Assembly: GCF_002904295.1 (NCBI RefSeq)
Contig: NZ_PPHG01000073.1
Span: 62,001-126,000, forward strand
DNA length: 64,000 nucleotides
Source of the DNA: Amycolatopsis sp. CA-128772
GTDB taxonomy: Bacteria > Actinomycetota > Actinomycetes > Mycobacteriales > Pseudonocardiaceae
Reading direction: 5' to 3'
The notes under the pieces are model-generated. The model was not told the origin of the DNA. It did not search any database and saw only the letters and a program-made list of their open reading frames with translations. The number at the start of each line of letters is the position of its first letter. The stretch's first letter is position 1. The position numbers and the translations under genes are program-made. This document shows, piece by piece, positions 1 to 8,619 of the stretch.

Positions 1-549
1 CGGCTTGCCGTCGCGGTCGGCGACCGCGGTGGTGTCCTCCGCAGCCGTGCTGATCACCAGCCGCTGGCCCGCTTCCAGCTTCGGGTGCAGCAGCGACGGG
101 GCCCAGTGGACCAGCCACTTCCCGCCGCCCTGCGCGAGCTCGAACGGGACGTCGTAGGTCCAGACCCGGCCCGGCTTCAGCGTCCACGACAGGCTGAACG
201 TGCCGCCCGTCTTCTTCGCTCCGGCCGGCGTCGGCTGCAGGACGGTCAGCTTGGCGGCCACCGACGCCGGGTTCAGCGTGTTGCGCGTGCTGCGCAGGGC
301 CACCGCCGCGGCCGCGTTGTCGTCGGTCAGCCGGGCGGCCGCGTCGGAGTTGTTCTCGGACAGGTCCTGCAGGTACTCGGTGATCGCCGAGTTCGGGTCG
401 AGCGCGCCGGGGCTCGCCACGGCCGTCGCCCCGGCGGCCGCCTCCGGCGTCGATCCCCCGCTGTCGAGCAGGAACAGCGCCGCCACGACGATCACGACGA
501 CCAGCAGCGCGCCGCCGATCAGGATGCCGCGTCTCCGGCCAGGACTCAT
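1..549 (-). CDS. Class B penicillin-binding protein, N-terminal part (partial at left edge)
   Basis: Only the first 183 codons lie in the window; the reading frame is open to base 1. The protein starts MSPGRRRGILIGG, followed by one membrane segment (about residues 8-28) and a soluble region with NTF2-like character (alternating EYLQDL, AARLTDDN and W-rich WTLKPGRVWTYDVPFEL segments). This resembles the MecA_N domain that precedes the dimerisation and transpeptidase domains of PbpA/MecA-type class B PBPs, enzymes that cross-link peptidoglycan outside the membrane. The ATG at 549 has a GGGGGAGGGG ribosome site. A 16-bp perfect palindrome (572-587) lies just upstream. The gene follows ileS by 74 bp on the same strand. 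The transpeptidase domain is not visible, so the assignment rests on the N-terminal domain alone. Confidence 0.7.
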   Translation of the reverse strand, partial: MSPGRRRGILIGGALLVVVIVVAALFLLDSGGSTPEAAAGATAVASPGALDPNSAITEYLQDLSENNSDAAARLTDDNAAAAVALRSTRNTLNPASVAAKLTVLQPTPAGAKKTGGTFSLSWTLKPGRVWTYDVPFELAQGGGKWLVHWAPSLLHPKLEAGQRLVISTAAEDTTAVADRDGKP

Positions 550-623
550 TCCGGTTCCCCTCCCCCAAGGAGCCACCCGCGGGTGGCCGGTCGAGTCTGC
601 ACCCTACCGGCCACCCCGGGCAA

Positions 624-3600
624 TCAGGCCTTCACGACCGCCGCGGTCACCTTCGTGCCGTCGCCGACCGTGCCGGCGAAGCCCTCGCCGGCCGGGCCGT
701 AGGTCACCGACGTGGAGAGGGTCTCCGACGCCAGGAACTCCTGGTGCACCTGCGCCGCCTCGACGACCTCGGCCGGCGCGTCGATGGTCAGCGCGATCCG
801 GTCGGCGACGTCGAGCCCGGCGTCGCGGCGGGCCTGCTGCACGACCCGGACCAGGTCGCGGACCAGGCCCTCGGCCGCCAGCTCCGGCGTCACCCCGGTG
901 TCGATCAGCACCAGCCCGGACCCGCCGGGCAGCTCCGCCGCCGCGCCGCCGCCCTTGGCCACCAGCCGCCGTTCGAACTCGCCTTCGCGCAGCGCGACGC
1001 CCGCCGCGACCACGGTGCCGCCCTGGAACGACCAGTCGCCCGCCTTGACCGCCTTGATCACCGTCTGCACGTCCTTGCCCAGCCGCGGCCCGGCGGCGCG
1101 GGCGTTCACCACGACCTCGAACCCGCCGTGCGCGGCGACGTCGGTGGTCAGCTCGACCGCCTTGACGTTCACCTCGTCCCGCAGGATGTCGGCGAACGCG
1201 GAGAGGGGTCCGGCGTCCTCGGCCGCTACGACCAGCGACGACAGCGGCAGCCGCACCCGCAGCTTGTTCGCCTTCCGCAGCGACAGCGCCGACGACGCCA
1301 CCTGCCGCACCCGGTCCATCGCGGTGACCAGCGCCGCGTCGGCGGGCAGGTCGTTCGCGTTCGGCCAGTCGGTCAGGTGCACCGAACGGCCGCCGGTGAG
1401 GCCGCGCCAGACGACCTCGGTGGTCAGTGGCAGCAGCGGCGCCGCCACCCGCGACGTCACCTCCAGCACGGTGTGCAGCGTGTCGATGGCGTCCTGGTCA
1501 CCGGCCCAGAAGCGGTCCCGCGAGCGGCGGACGTACCAGTTCGTCAGCACCTCGAGGAAGTCCCGCACGGTCTGGCAGGCGCCCGCGACGTCGTAGCTGT
1601 CCATCGCGTACTCGACGTCGGTGACCAGCTCGTGCGTCTTCGCCAGGACGTACCGGTCGAGCACGTTCGGCGAATCCGTGCGCCACTTGCCCTCGACGCC
1701 TTCGGCGTTCGCGTACAGCGCGAGGAAGTAGTACGAGTTCCACAGCGGCAGCACGGCCTGGCGGACGGCGTCGCGGATGCCCTTGTCGGTGACGACGAGG
1801 TTGCCGCCGCGCAGGATCGGGCTCGCCATCAGGTACCAGCGCATGGCGTCCGAGCCGTCGCGCTCGAACACCTCGTTGACGTCCGGGTAGTTGCGCAGCG
1901 ACTTGGACATCTTCGCGCCGTCCGAGCCGAGCACGATCCCGTGCGACACGCAGGCGCGGAACGCCGGCCGGTCGAACAGCGCCGTCGCGAGCACGTGCAG
2001 CAGGTAGAACCAGCCGCGCGTCTGCCCGATGTACTCCACTATGAAGTCGCTCGGGTAGTGGTGCTCGAACCAGTCGGCGTTCTCGAACGGGTAGTGCACC
2101 TGGGCGTACGGCATCGACCCGGAGTCGAACCAGACGTCCAGGACGTCCTCGACGCGGCGCATGGTCGACCGCCCGGTCGGGTCGTCCGGGTTCGGCCGGG
2201 TCAGCTCGTCGATGTAGGGCCGGTGCAGGTTGTCCAGCCGCACGCCGAAGTCCGCTTCCAGCTCGTCGAGCGAGCCGTAGACGTCGGTGCGCGGGTACTC
2301 GGGGTTGTCGGACTGCCACACCGGGATCGGCGTGCCCCAGTAGCGGTTGCGCGAGACCGACCAGTCGCGCGCGTTCTCCAGCCACTTGCCGAACTGGCCG
2401 TCCTTGACGTTCTCCGGGTACCAGGTGATCTGCTGGTTGAGCTCGACCATCCGGTCCTTGAACTGCGTCACGGCGACGAACCACGACGACACCGCGCGGT
2501 AGATCAGCGGGTTGCGGCAGCGCCAGCAGTGCGGGTACGGGTGGTCGTAGGTCTCGTGCCGCAGCAGCAGCGCACCCTGCTGTTCCGCGGATCCGGTGCC
2601 GTTCTTCAGGTCGCGGATGATGTTCGGGTTGGCGTCGAACACCTGCTGGCCGGCGTAGTCCGGCACGGTCGCGTCGAACCTGCCCTGCGCGTCGACCGGC
2701 GTCACCGGGGCGATCCCGGCGGCGTCGGTGACGACCTTGTCCTCTTCACCGTAGGCGGGCGCGATGTGCACGACGCCGGTGCCGTCTTCGGTGGTGACGT
2801 AGTCGGCGGCCAGCACCTGGTGCGCGTGGTCGGCGCCGAGGAAGTACGGGAACGGTGGGGCGTAACGGGTTCCGAGCAGCTCGGCGCCCGTGTGGCGCGA
2901 GACGACCGCCGGCTCTTCGCCGAGTTCACGCGCGTACGCGGCGACGCGCGCTTCTGCGAGCAGGAACCGCTTGCCGGGGAAGTTCTCGCTTTCCACGACG
3001 ACGTAGGGCACCTCGGGGTGCACCGCGGTGGCCATGTTGGACGGCAGCGTCCACGGCGTCGTCGTCCAGATCAGCAGGTAGGTGCCGTCGAGGTCGGTCT
3101 CGTTGCCCTCCAGGCGGAACCCGACCGTGACGGCCGGGTCCTGCCGGGTCTGGTAGACGTCGTCGTCCATCCGCAGCTCGTGGTTGGACAGCGGCGTCTC
3201 GTCGCGCCAGCAGTACGGCAGGACGCGGTAGCCCTCGTAGACGAGTCCCTTGTCCCACAGGCGTTTGAACGCCCAGAGCACCGACTCCATGTAGGTGACG
3301 TCGAGCGTCTTGTAGTCGTTGTCGAAGTCGACCCAGCGGGCCTGGCGGGTGACGTACTCGCGCCACTCGTTCGTGTAGCGCAGCACGGACTCGCGCGAAG
3401 CCTCGTTGAACTTCGCGATGCCCATCTCTTCGATCTCGGACTTCTCCGTGATCCCGAGCTGGCGCATGGCTTCGAGCTCGGCGGGCAGGCCGTGGGTGTC
3501 CCAGCCGAAGCGGCGCTCGACCTTGCGGCCCTTCATCGTCTGGTAGCGCGGCACCAGGTCCTTGACGTACCCGGTGAGCAGGTGGCCGTAGTGCGGCAGG

Positions 3601-3791
3601 CCGTTGGCGAAGGGCGGGCCGTCGTAGAAGACGTACTCGTTGTCGCCGTGCTCGCCCGCGGGCCGCGCGTCGATGGTCGCCTGGAACGTCCGGTCCGTCT
3701 CCCAGTAGGCGAGGACCTGCTTCTCCAGCGCGGGGAAGGACGGCTGCGAGGGAACGCCTGCGCCGTCGTCGAGCTGGGCCTGGGGGTACAT
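624..3791 (-). CDS. ileS: Isoleucyl-tRNA synthetase (IleS)
   Basis: Charges tRNA-Ile with isoleucine in the cytoplasm and edits mischarged valine. The protein has 1055 residues, the usual size for the longer, eukaryote-like IleS type common in actinobacteria. The class I signature HIGH appears as HYGH at residues 67-70 and KMSKS at about 627-631. A long connective (editing) insert and a C-terminal anticodon-binding domain complete the family layout. The ATG at 3791 has a GAGGAG ribosome site 8 nt upstream. The preceding leader is an isoleucine T-box (see 3800-4024), so expression should rise when uncharged tRNA-Ile accumulates. Assignment is firm; whether this type confers mupirocin tolerance cannot be read from the sequence alone. 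Confidence 0.97.
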   Translation of the reverse strand: MYPQAQLDDGAGVPSQPSFPALEKQVLAYWETDRTFQATIDARPAGEHGDNEYVFYDGPPFANGLPHYGHLLTGYVKDLVPRYQTMKGRKVERRFGWDTHGLPAELEAMRQLGITEKSEIEEMGIAKFNEASRESVLRYTNEWREYVTRQARWVDFDNDYKTLDVTYMESVLWAFKRLWDKGLVYEGYRVLPYCWRDETPLSNHELRMDDDVYQTRQDPAVTVGFRLEGNETDLDGTYLLIWTTTPWTLPSNMATAVHPEVPYVVVESENFPGKRFLLAEARVAAYARELGEEPAVVSRHTGAELLGTRYAPPFPYFLGADHAHQVLAADYVTTEDGTGVVHIAPAYGEEDKVVTDAAGIAPVTPVDAQGRFDATVPDYAGQQVFDANPNIIRDLKNGTGSAEQQGALLLRHETYDHPYPHCWRCRNPLIYRAVSSWFVAVTQFKDRMVELNQQITWYPENVKDGQFGKWLENARDWSVSRNRYWGTPIPVWQSDNPEYPRTDVYGSLDELEADFGVRLDNLHRPYIDELTRPNPDDPTGRSTMRRVEDVLDVWFDSGSMPYAQVHYPFENADWFEHHYPSDFIVEYIGQTRGWFYLLHVLATALFDRPAFRACVSHGIVLGSDGAKMSKSLRNYPDVNEVFERDGSDAMRWYLMASPILRGGNLVVTDKGIRDAVRQAVLPLWNSYYFLALYANAEGVEGKWRTDSPNVLDRYVLAKTHELVTDVEYAMDSYDVAGACQTVRDFLEVLTNWYVRRSRDRFWAGDQDAIDTLHTVLEVTSRVAAPLLPLTTEVVWRGLTGGRSVHLTDWPNANDLPADAALVTAMDRVRQVASSALSLRKANKLRVRLPLSSLVVAAEDAGPLSAFADILRDEVNVKAVELTTDVAAHGGFEVVVNARAAGPRLGKDVQTVIKAVKAGDWSFQGGTVVAAGVALREGEFERRLVAKGGGAAAELPGGSGLVLIDTGVTPELAAEGLVRDLVRVVQQARRDAGLDVADRIALTIDAPAEVVEAAQVHQEFLASETLSTSVTYGPAGEGFAGTVGDGTKVTAAVVKA

Positions 3792-3799
3792 CCGGATGC

Positions 3800-4024
3800 T
3801 CCTCGGTTCGTCGCTCTCGTACGGACGACCGGCTCCCGGTCACCCACACGGGGACGAGACGCCTGGCGGCGTTCCGCGGTACCACCCCGCTTGCCCGGCA
3901 CCTGCTCCCGGGCCGCTCGTTCGACGGCTGTCACGGGCCGCACCCGTCCGGTTCTACTGAGAGCGTGAAGCTCGGTTCTTCCGGAGGCTCCCCGGTGATG
4001 GCCGGATCGACGCCTGTTGCTTAC
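3800..4024 (-). promoter_or_regulatory. T-box leader with Ile specifier, upstream of ileS
   Basis: On the minus strand the leader contains the hallmark T-box sequence GGGTGGTACCGCGG (about 3874-3888, reverse complement), whose UGGU bulge pairs with the acceptor end of uncharged tRNA. Farther 5' it has a stem I region with GGCCATCACCGGGGAGCC, in which ATC (3999-3997) is an isoleucine codon placed like a specifier. No U-run terminator lies between the T-box and ileS, and the ileS Shine-Dalgarno follows shortly after, so control of translation initiation, as known for actinobacterial ileS T-boxes, is more likely than attenuation (inference). Boundaries are approximate. Confidence 0.9.
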
Positions 4025-4059
4025 CAGGTTAACCGGCCCGCGCAACCGGGTTGTCACGA

Positions 4060-4216
4060 GGGGCACGTACCCCGGCGAGGGCGCGGCCGTCACGACCCGG
4101 CTCGTGGAGGCGGGCTAAGTGCGCCGTCGTGCGCAGGCCCACCGCGCGCTCACCCTCACCTCGGACGGCGCGGCGGCCCTGGAGACCCACCTCCGCCTGG
4201 GTGACCTTGCCGCCTG
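4060..4216 (+). pseudogene. Remnant of a winged-helix regulator
   Basis: One plus-strand frame reads GEGAAVTRLVEAG, then a stop codon (TAA at about 4117), then VRRRAQAHRALTLTSDGAAA and a short tail ending at TGA 4216. This resembles the recognition helix and wing of winged-helix (MarR/PadR-like, HTH_27) regulators, where the pattern LEEAGYV...RTxLRLTPAGRAALEAHL is usual; the stop falls where tyrosine is expected. No start codon or N-terminal half can be found, and the ileS leader occupies the upstream DNA. I read it as a decayed gene end. It could also be chance similarity in a GC-rich frame. Confidence 0.4.
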
Positions 4217-4253
4217 ACGGACAGCCCGGCCGGTGCACGAACTCGTCACCTAC

Positions 4254-4400
4254 GTGATTGAGCCCGTAATTCGTGTGATTGAGCCCGTAACTCGCGAGTT
4301 CCGGCTCCAATCACGCGATTCACGGCCCGAATCACGCGAGTTCCGGCGGGAATCACACGTGACCCGCGGGGCATCACGCGTGATTGGCGAGGCATCACGG
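4254..4400. repeat. 21-bp-period repeat array, locus 1
   Basis: Seven degenerate units with exact 21-bp spacing (starts 4254, 4275, then 4309, 4330, 4351, 4372, 4393). The first two read GTGATTGAGCCCGTAA...; after 4296 the orientation flips and units read AATCACGCGAGTTCCGGC.... The flip makes an imperfect palindrome centred near 4296 that could form a long hairpin. The array ends directly against the stop codon (4401-4403) of the minus-strand gene. The same unit recurs at 36881-37034, 44568-44756 and 54460-54538. Confidence 0.85.
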
Positions 4401-4973
4401 TCAGCGGTGGGTGGCGACCAGGGTTGCGTCGGGGGTGCAGGTGGCGCAGGGGGTGAAGCCGAGCTGGCGGGCCTCGCCCACGCCGATCGGGATCAGGTCG
4501 CGGGTGCCGAGCCAGGCGCAGGTGCGCAGGTGGTAGCGGGGGTGCTCGTCGATGACCACGACTTCGTCCTCGAGGTCGGCCAGGACGGCGACGTCGGACT
4601 CCGGGGTCTCTTCGACGCCCGGCTCCGGATCGGCCTTTGTTTCGGTCTCGGCCGAAGCGTCGGCGGGTTCCTCGGTGGGTTCCTCGGCCGGTTCGGGGGT
4701 GTCGGCCGGGTCGCCCAGGTCGCCGGCCGCCGGGATCAGGGTGGTCTGTTCCTCCTCGGCGGGCTCAGCCGCAGGGGAAGAAGCTGCTGGAGGATCCGCG
4801 GCGACGGGGGCCGCGGAACGGCGGCGACGGCGCAGCCAGTCGGCGACCAGGATCAGCCCGGCGAGCACCGAAAGCCCGATGGAAACCCACGCCCACAGCG
4901 AAGAAGCGGTGATCAGCGCCGTGACGAGCAACCCCAGAGCCGCCAGCACGAGGACCAGCACGATGTACAGCAC
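4401..4973 (-). CDS. Membrane protein with C-terminal YHxxxC...PCxxC metal-binding-like motif
   Basis: A 190-residue protein of unknown function. Residues 1-47 form two membrane segments ending in RRRRR, then comes an acidic, Pro/Glu/Ala-rich linker (about residues 55-125). The C-terminus has the pattern YHLRTCAWLG...PIGVGEARQLGFTPCATC. That pattern (YHxxxCxxL...PIxxxEAxxxGxxPCxxC) resembles the short Cys/His tail appended to some nuclease and ComEC-like proteins, so it may bind zinc. The gene lies just downstream of wag31, the same place as the small membrane gene Rv2144c in M. tuberculosis (positional comparison from memory). A terminator hairpin separates it from wag31. GTG start at 4973. 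Confidence 0.75.
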   Translation of the reverse strand: MLYIVLVLVLAALGLLVTALITASSLWAWVSIGLSVLAGLILVADWLRRRRRSAAPVAADPPAASSPAAEPAEEEQTTLIPAAGDLGDPADTPEPAEEPTEEPADASAETETKADPEPGVEETPESDVAVLADLEDEVVVIDEHPRYHLRTCAWLGTRDLIPIGVGEARQLGFTPCATCTPDATLVATHR

Positions 4974-5045
4974 GCTGCATTACAACACGAACCGGACGGA
5001 CGCGGTCCACGACCCGCCCACCTGTCACCCCGGATCGGCTCCGCA

Positions 5046-5081
5046 CTCCGGACCCACCCCGCCACCGGGGTGGGTCCGGAG
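5046..5081 (-). terminator. Hairpin terminator after wag31
   Basis: Perfect 15-bp stem (CTCCGGACCCACCCC and its complement) with a 6-nt loop, starting 7 nt after the wag31 stop codon. No long T-run follows, as is common in actinobacterial terminators. Confidence 0.75.
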
Positions 5082-5088
5082 GACAAAC

Positions 5089-5943
5089 TCAGCCGGCTTC
5101 GGCCCGCGGGCCGAACGAGTAGCCCTGGCCGCCGCTCGTCGAACCGGACGATTGCCCCGAGTTCGAGGACGCCGACGCCGGGGCCGCGGAGCCGCGGTCG
5201 TCGAGTTCACGCAGCTGGGACTCGAGGAACCCGCGCAACCGCGTGCGGTATTCCCGCTCGATCGTGCGCAGCTCCTCGATCTTCTTGCCCAGCCCGCTCT
5301 TCTCGGAGTTCAGGCTGTTCATCGTCTCGGTGTACTTCCGCTGGGACTCGCGCTCCAGCGTGGTCGCCTTGTCGCGCGCCTGGCGCTCCAGGGTTTCGGC
5401 CCGGGTCCGCGCGTCGTTCAGCATCGTGTCGACGCGGGTGCGGGCCTCGTTCACCATCGAGTCGGACTTCGCCCGGGCGTCCGAAAGCAGCTGCTCGGAC
5501 TTGGTGCGGGCCTCGGCCAGCATCCCGTCGGACTCGGTCTTCGCCTCGGCGGTGAGCCGGTCGGCCATCTCCTGGGCCAGGCCCAGGACCTTGGCGGCCT
5601 GCACGTTCGGCTCGGTGCTGTCGGCGACCATCGAGTGGGCCTGCGTCTGCTCCATGGCCGACTGCGGCGGCGGCACCGGGGCCAGCCGCCGCGACGGCTC
5701 TTCCCGCATCGGGGGCGCCCCGACGTTCGCCTTGGCGCTTTCCAGCTCGCTGCGGGTCGACTCGAGTTCCGCGTCCAGCTGTTCCATCTGCTGGCGCAGC
5801 TCGTTGTTGTCCTCGATCAACCGGGCCAGCTCGGTCTCCACCAGGTCGAGGAACGCGTCCACCTCGTCCTCGTTGTAGCCCCTCTTGCCGATGGGCGGCT
5901 TGCTGAACGCGACGTTATGCACGTCAGCGGGGGTCAACGACAT
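5089..5943 (-). CDS. wag31: Polar growth/cell division protein Wag31 (DivIVA)
   Basis: Coiled-coil protein that gathers at negatively curved membrane (cell poles, hyphal tips) and recruits the elongation machinery. The start MSLTPADVHNVAFSKPPIGK is the diagnostic DivIVA N-terminal domain with the membrane-inserting tip and the RGYNEDEVDAFLD motif. Residues about 30-70 and 150-240 are heptad-rich coiled coil, separated by a Pro-rich linker, and the tail is Gly/Ser-rich. At 284 residues it fits actinobacterial Wag31. It is the last gene of the ftsZ-pgeF-yggS-sepF-yggT-wag31 series, 52 bp after yggT, with a terminator behind it. In mycobacteria Wag31 is phosphorylated by PknA/B; this is not testable from sequence here. 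Confidence 0.97.
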   Translation of the reverse strand: MSLTPADVHNVAFSKPPIGKRGYNEDEVDAFLDLVETELARLIEDNNELRQQMEQLDAELESTRSELESAKANVGAPPMREEPSRRLAPVPPPQSAMEQTQAHSMVADSTEPNVQAAKVLGLAQEMADRLTAEAKTESDGMLAEARTKSEQLLSDARAKSDSMVNEARTRVDTMLNDARTRAETLERQARDKATTLERESQRKYTETMNSLNSEKSGLGKKIEELRTIEREYRTRLRGFLESQLRELDDRGSAAPASASSNSGQSSGSTSGGQGYSFGPRAEAG

Positions 5944-5995
5944 CAGATCACCTCACGCACTCCATGGCCTGCAGGGTCCACCCAAGTTTCCCCGA

Positions 5996-6280
5996 TCAAC
6001 TTGGAGTCGCCAGTTGCATCGCGAAGAACACAACCAACAGCAGCACCATAATCGACAAGTCCAGTCCGACGCCGCCGATCCGGACCATCGGAATGATCCT
6101 TCTGAACAAGCGGACCGGCGGGTCCGTCACTGTGTAGATGGTCTCGAGCGTGACCGCAACCCCCCCGGCCGGATGCCACTCACGCGCGAAGGTCCGGACG
6201 AGTTCGACCACGATCCGCGCCGTCAGCAGCAGCCAAAAGGCGAACAGCACGTACCAGACGACCAGCCACACAGCTTCCAC
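5996..6280 (-). CDS. yggT: YggT-family membrane protein
   Basis: A 94-residue integral membrane protein with two hydrophobic segments (about residues 3-25 and 70-90) and between them the family pattern of an amphipathic stretch with TDPPVRLFRRIIPMVRIGGVGLD. YggT proteins sit next to sepF and divIVA in Gram-positive bacteria and are thought to assist division or osmotic adaptation; no enzymatic role is known. Its position between sepF and wag31 matches Rv2146c of M. tuberculosis. Confidence 0.9.
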   Translation of the reverse strand: MEAVWLVVWYVLFAFWLLLTARIVVELVRTFAREWHPAGGVAVTLETIYTVTDPPVRLFRRIIPMVRIGGVGLDLSIMVLLLVVFFAMQLATPS

Positions 6281-6386
6281 GTACCTACTCTAGCCGGGCG
6301 TCCTCCTCGAAGACGCAGTTGAGGGGGCCGACCCCGGATCGGGTCGGCGAAGTCACGTCTGCTTGCGCTCAGCGGTACGGCCGACT

Positions 6387-6989
6387 TCAGCCCCGCAAAA
6401 ACAATCCGCCCTCGGCAATCCGCCGGCGGTCTTCCGCCGTGACGTCCACATCGGGCGGTGAGAGAAGGAACACCTTGTTGGTGACCTTGTCCATCGACCC
6501 TCTGAGCGCGAACGCCAAGCCGGCGGCGAAGTCGACGAGCCGCTTCGCGTCCGCATTCTCCATCTCGGTGAGGTTCATGATCACCGGGATGCCCTCGCGG
6601 TAGTGCTCCCCGATCGCCCGCGCCTCCGCGTAGCTCGTCGGGTGCAGCGTCGTGATGCGGCTCAACGGGTCACGCACCGGCTGGCGGACGACCGGTTCGG
6701 TGACCGGTCGCAGGCGTGCCACCGGCTCCGGCTGCCGGTCCATGGCGAGCGCGCCGTGGACGGCCGGCTCGGAGCTGACCACGGAGCGTGACCGGCTGCG
6801 GCTGACGGGCTCGTCGTACGTGTCGTCGACGTCGCGATACCGTGAACGCGACGACCTCGGTGCCGGCTCCTCGTAGGAGTCGTAGTCGTCGTCCGCGTAG
6901 CCGCGGCGGTAGTCGTCTTCGACGTCATAGCCGTCTTCGTCAGCGGGCACCATCCCGAAGTAGGCCTTCAGCTTCTGCAGCGCGCTCAT
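6387..6989 (-). CDS. sepF: Cell division protein SepF
   Basis: Membrane anchor for the FtsZ ring. The start used is the ATG at 6989 (MSALQKLKAYFGMV, the membrane-binding amphipathic helix), with AGGGAG just upstream; an in-frame codon 30 bp earlier is less likely. After an acidic Arg/Ser/Tyr-rich linker (residues about 15-95) comes the conserved SepF core (DPLSRITTLHPTSYAEARAI through the C-terminus), which dimerises and binds the FtsZ tail. 200 residues, normal for actinobacteria. FtsZ in this window ends in the matching tail DDEVDVPPFMRR. Confidence 0.95.
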   Translation of the reverse strand: MSALQKLKAYFGMVPADEDGYDVEDDYRRGYADDDYDSYEEPAPRSSRSRYRDVDDTYDEPVSRSRSRSVVSSEPAVHGALAMDRQPEPVARLRPVTEPVVRQPVRDPLSRITTLHPTSYAEARAIGEHYREGIPVIMNLTEMENADAKRLVDFAAGLAFALRGSMDKVTNKVFLLSPPDVDVTAEDRRRIAEGGLFLRG

Positions 6990-7086
6990 GCCTCTCCCTA
7001 GCCCTAGCCGCTCCCGCACCGACTGTTCTCCACGCCGTCAGTGCCCCGCGCGGGCGGCCACGAAACGTGACGACCGCGCGAGCTCC

Positions 7087-7797
7087 CTACGGCGAGGCTA
7101 AACCGCGTCCACCGAGCAGCGCGGTTCCGACACGCACACAGGTGGAGCCGTGCGTGATCGCCTGCTCGAGATCATGGCTCATCCCGGCGGACACCTCTGC
7201 GGCATTCGGGTGATCTTTGCGGAGGGCCTCCCCCGCGCGAGCGAGCCGTTCGAAGGCCGCCGCCGGGTCCGCACCCAGCGGCGCGACGGCCATCAGGCCG
7301 CGAAGCCGCAGCTCTTCCGCCTGCGCGATCCGGTCGGCTAGTTCGTTCAGCTCGCCGAGCGGGCAGCCGCCGCGCCCGGGATCGTCGTCGAGGCTGGCCT
7401 GGATGAGCACGTCGAGGGGTTCATCACGTATCTGGGCGGTTTGAACCGCACGCACCGCTTTGGCGAGCGCGTCGGCGAGCCGCGCCGAATCGACGGACTG
7501 CACCACGTGGGCCCACCCGGCCACCGACCGCGCCTTGTTCCGCTGCAGCCGGCCGACCATGTGCCACCGCAGCCCGGGGACCTCGGCGGCCTTCGGGCCG
7601 GCCTCCTGATCGCGGTTTTCCCCGACGTCGGTGACGCCGAGCTCGGCCAGCAGCGCGACGTCGGACGCGGGGAACGTCTTGGTGATCGCGATCAGCCGGA
7701 CCTCGTCGCGAGCCCGCCCGGCCGCGCGACACGCGGCGGCGATCCGGCCCTCGACCTCGGCCAGGTTCTCGGCCAGCTCGGCCTTGCGGGAAGTCAC
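7087..7797 (-). CDS. yggS: YggS-family pyridoxal phosphate homeostasis protein
   Basis: PLP-binding TIM-barrel protein of COG0325 that keeps the free vitamin B6 pool and amino-acid/keto-acid balance; no catalytic reaction is established. The PLP lysine is in LIAITKTFP, and the family motif HMVGRLQRNKARS follows. The GTG at 7797 overlaps the pgeF stop codon (GTGA), so translation is probably coupled. 236 residues. Orthologous position to Rv2148c. Confidence 0.93.
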   Translation of the reverse strand: MTSRKAELAENLAEVEGRIAAACRAAGRARDEVRLIAITKTFPASDVALLAELGVTDVGENRDQEAGPKAAEVPGLRWHMVGRLQRNKARSVAGWAHVVQSVDSARLADALAKAVRAVQTAQIRDEPLDVLIQASLDDDPGRGGCPLGELNELADRIAQAEELRLRGLMAVAPLGADPAAAFERLARAGEALRKDHPNAAEVSAGMSHDLEQAITHGSTCVRVGTALLGGRGLASP

Positions 7798-8498
7798 GCT
7801 TCGACCCAGGTGATGCCGGCGATGCGCCCGGTGGTCCCGTCGCGGCGGTAGCTGAACAGCGTTTTGTCCTCGTTCGTGCACCGCGGGTCGACGCCGATCT
7901 TGCCGACGCCCAGGTCGGCGAGCTGCCGCCAGAGCCCGGCGCGCAGGTCGAGCCCGGGCGTGCCCTTGCGGGTCTTGCACGCGCTGCCGGGGACGTGTTT
8001 TTCGACGTCGGCGGCCATTTCGGCGGGGACCTCGTAGCAGTCGCCGCAGATGGCCGGGCCGAGCAGCGCCTCGATCCGGTGCGGCTGCGCGCCGGCCTCC
8101 TGCATGGCCTCGACCGCCGCCGGGACGACGCCGACCCGCGTCCCCACCCGGCCCGCGTGCACCGCGGAGACCACCCCGGCCTCGGCGTCGGCCAGCAGGA
8201 TCGGCACGCAGTCGGCGACCAGCACCACGAGCGCGACGCCCGGGGTGGCCGTCACCAGCGCGTCGGTCGCTTCGGCCGCGGCGGTCTCGGTGCCGTCCAC
8301 GATGGTCGCCGTCCGGCCGTGGACCTGTTCCATCCAGGCCAGCTTGTCCTCGGCCAGCCCGAGCTCGGCGGCCAGGCGCTTGCGGTTGGCGTAGACGTTC
8401 CCCTCGTCGTCGCCGACGTGGTCGCCCAGGTTGAAGGTGTCGTAGGGCGGCCGCGACGCGCCGCCCGCCCTGGTCGTCACCACTCGCCGAACCCGCAC
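7794..8498 (-). CDS. pgeF: PgeF/YfiH-family peptidoglycan editing factor (purine nucleoside phosphorylase-like)
   Basis: Member of the multicopper-like YfiH (DUF152) family. In E. coli PgeF removes L-Ser wrongly placed in muropeptides; other members act on purine nucleosides. The metal-site motifs are visible: EQVHGR, VADCVPILLAD and SAVHAGRVGT. The usual HAGWRG reads HAGRVG here, which is frequent in actinobacteria. GTG start at 8498 is chosen for AGGAGG 5 nt upstream. 234 residues. It lies between ftsZ and yggS, as in mycobacteria (Rv2149c). Physiological substrate is uncertain. Confidence 0.9.
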   Translation of the reverse strand: MRVRRVVTTRAGGASRPPYDTFNLGDHVGDDEGNVYANRKRLAAELGLAEDKLAWMEQVHGRTATIVDGTETAAAEATDALVTATPGVALVVLVADCVPILLADAEAGVVSAVHAGRVGTRVGVVPAAVEAMQEAGAQPHRIEALLGPAICGDCYEVPAEMAADVEKHVPGSACKTRKGTPGLDLRAGLWRQLADLGVGKIGVDPRCTNEDKTLFSYRRDGTTGRIAGITWVEA

Positions 8499-8534
8499 GA
8501 AATCCTCCTGAAAGTCGCTGAGCCCCGTCCCCGA

Positions 8535-8589
8535 GCGCCCCAATGTGGCGTTGGTTGCGTCCAACGCACCGAACGCCACATTGGGGCGC
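8535..8589. terminator. Long hairpin between pgeF and ftsZ (distal)
   Basis: Perfect 18-bp stem (GCGCCCCAATGTGGCGTT, 8535-8552, with 8572-8589) enclosing a 19-nt loop that itself can pair. It ends 37 nt before the pgeF start. It may act as a terminator or processing site. Confidence 0.6.
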
Positions 8590-8619
8590 CGGCCACCTGT
8601 CAACACGAGCGGCCGAAAC

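Noticed and set aside
744..3968. A 1074-codon plus-strand open frame opposite ileS
   Set aside because: It lies antisense to a firmly identified ileS, and its composition is the Arg/Val/Gly/Asp-rich pattern of an opposite-strand frame in GC-rich DNA.
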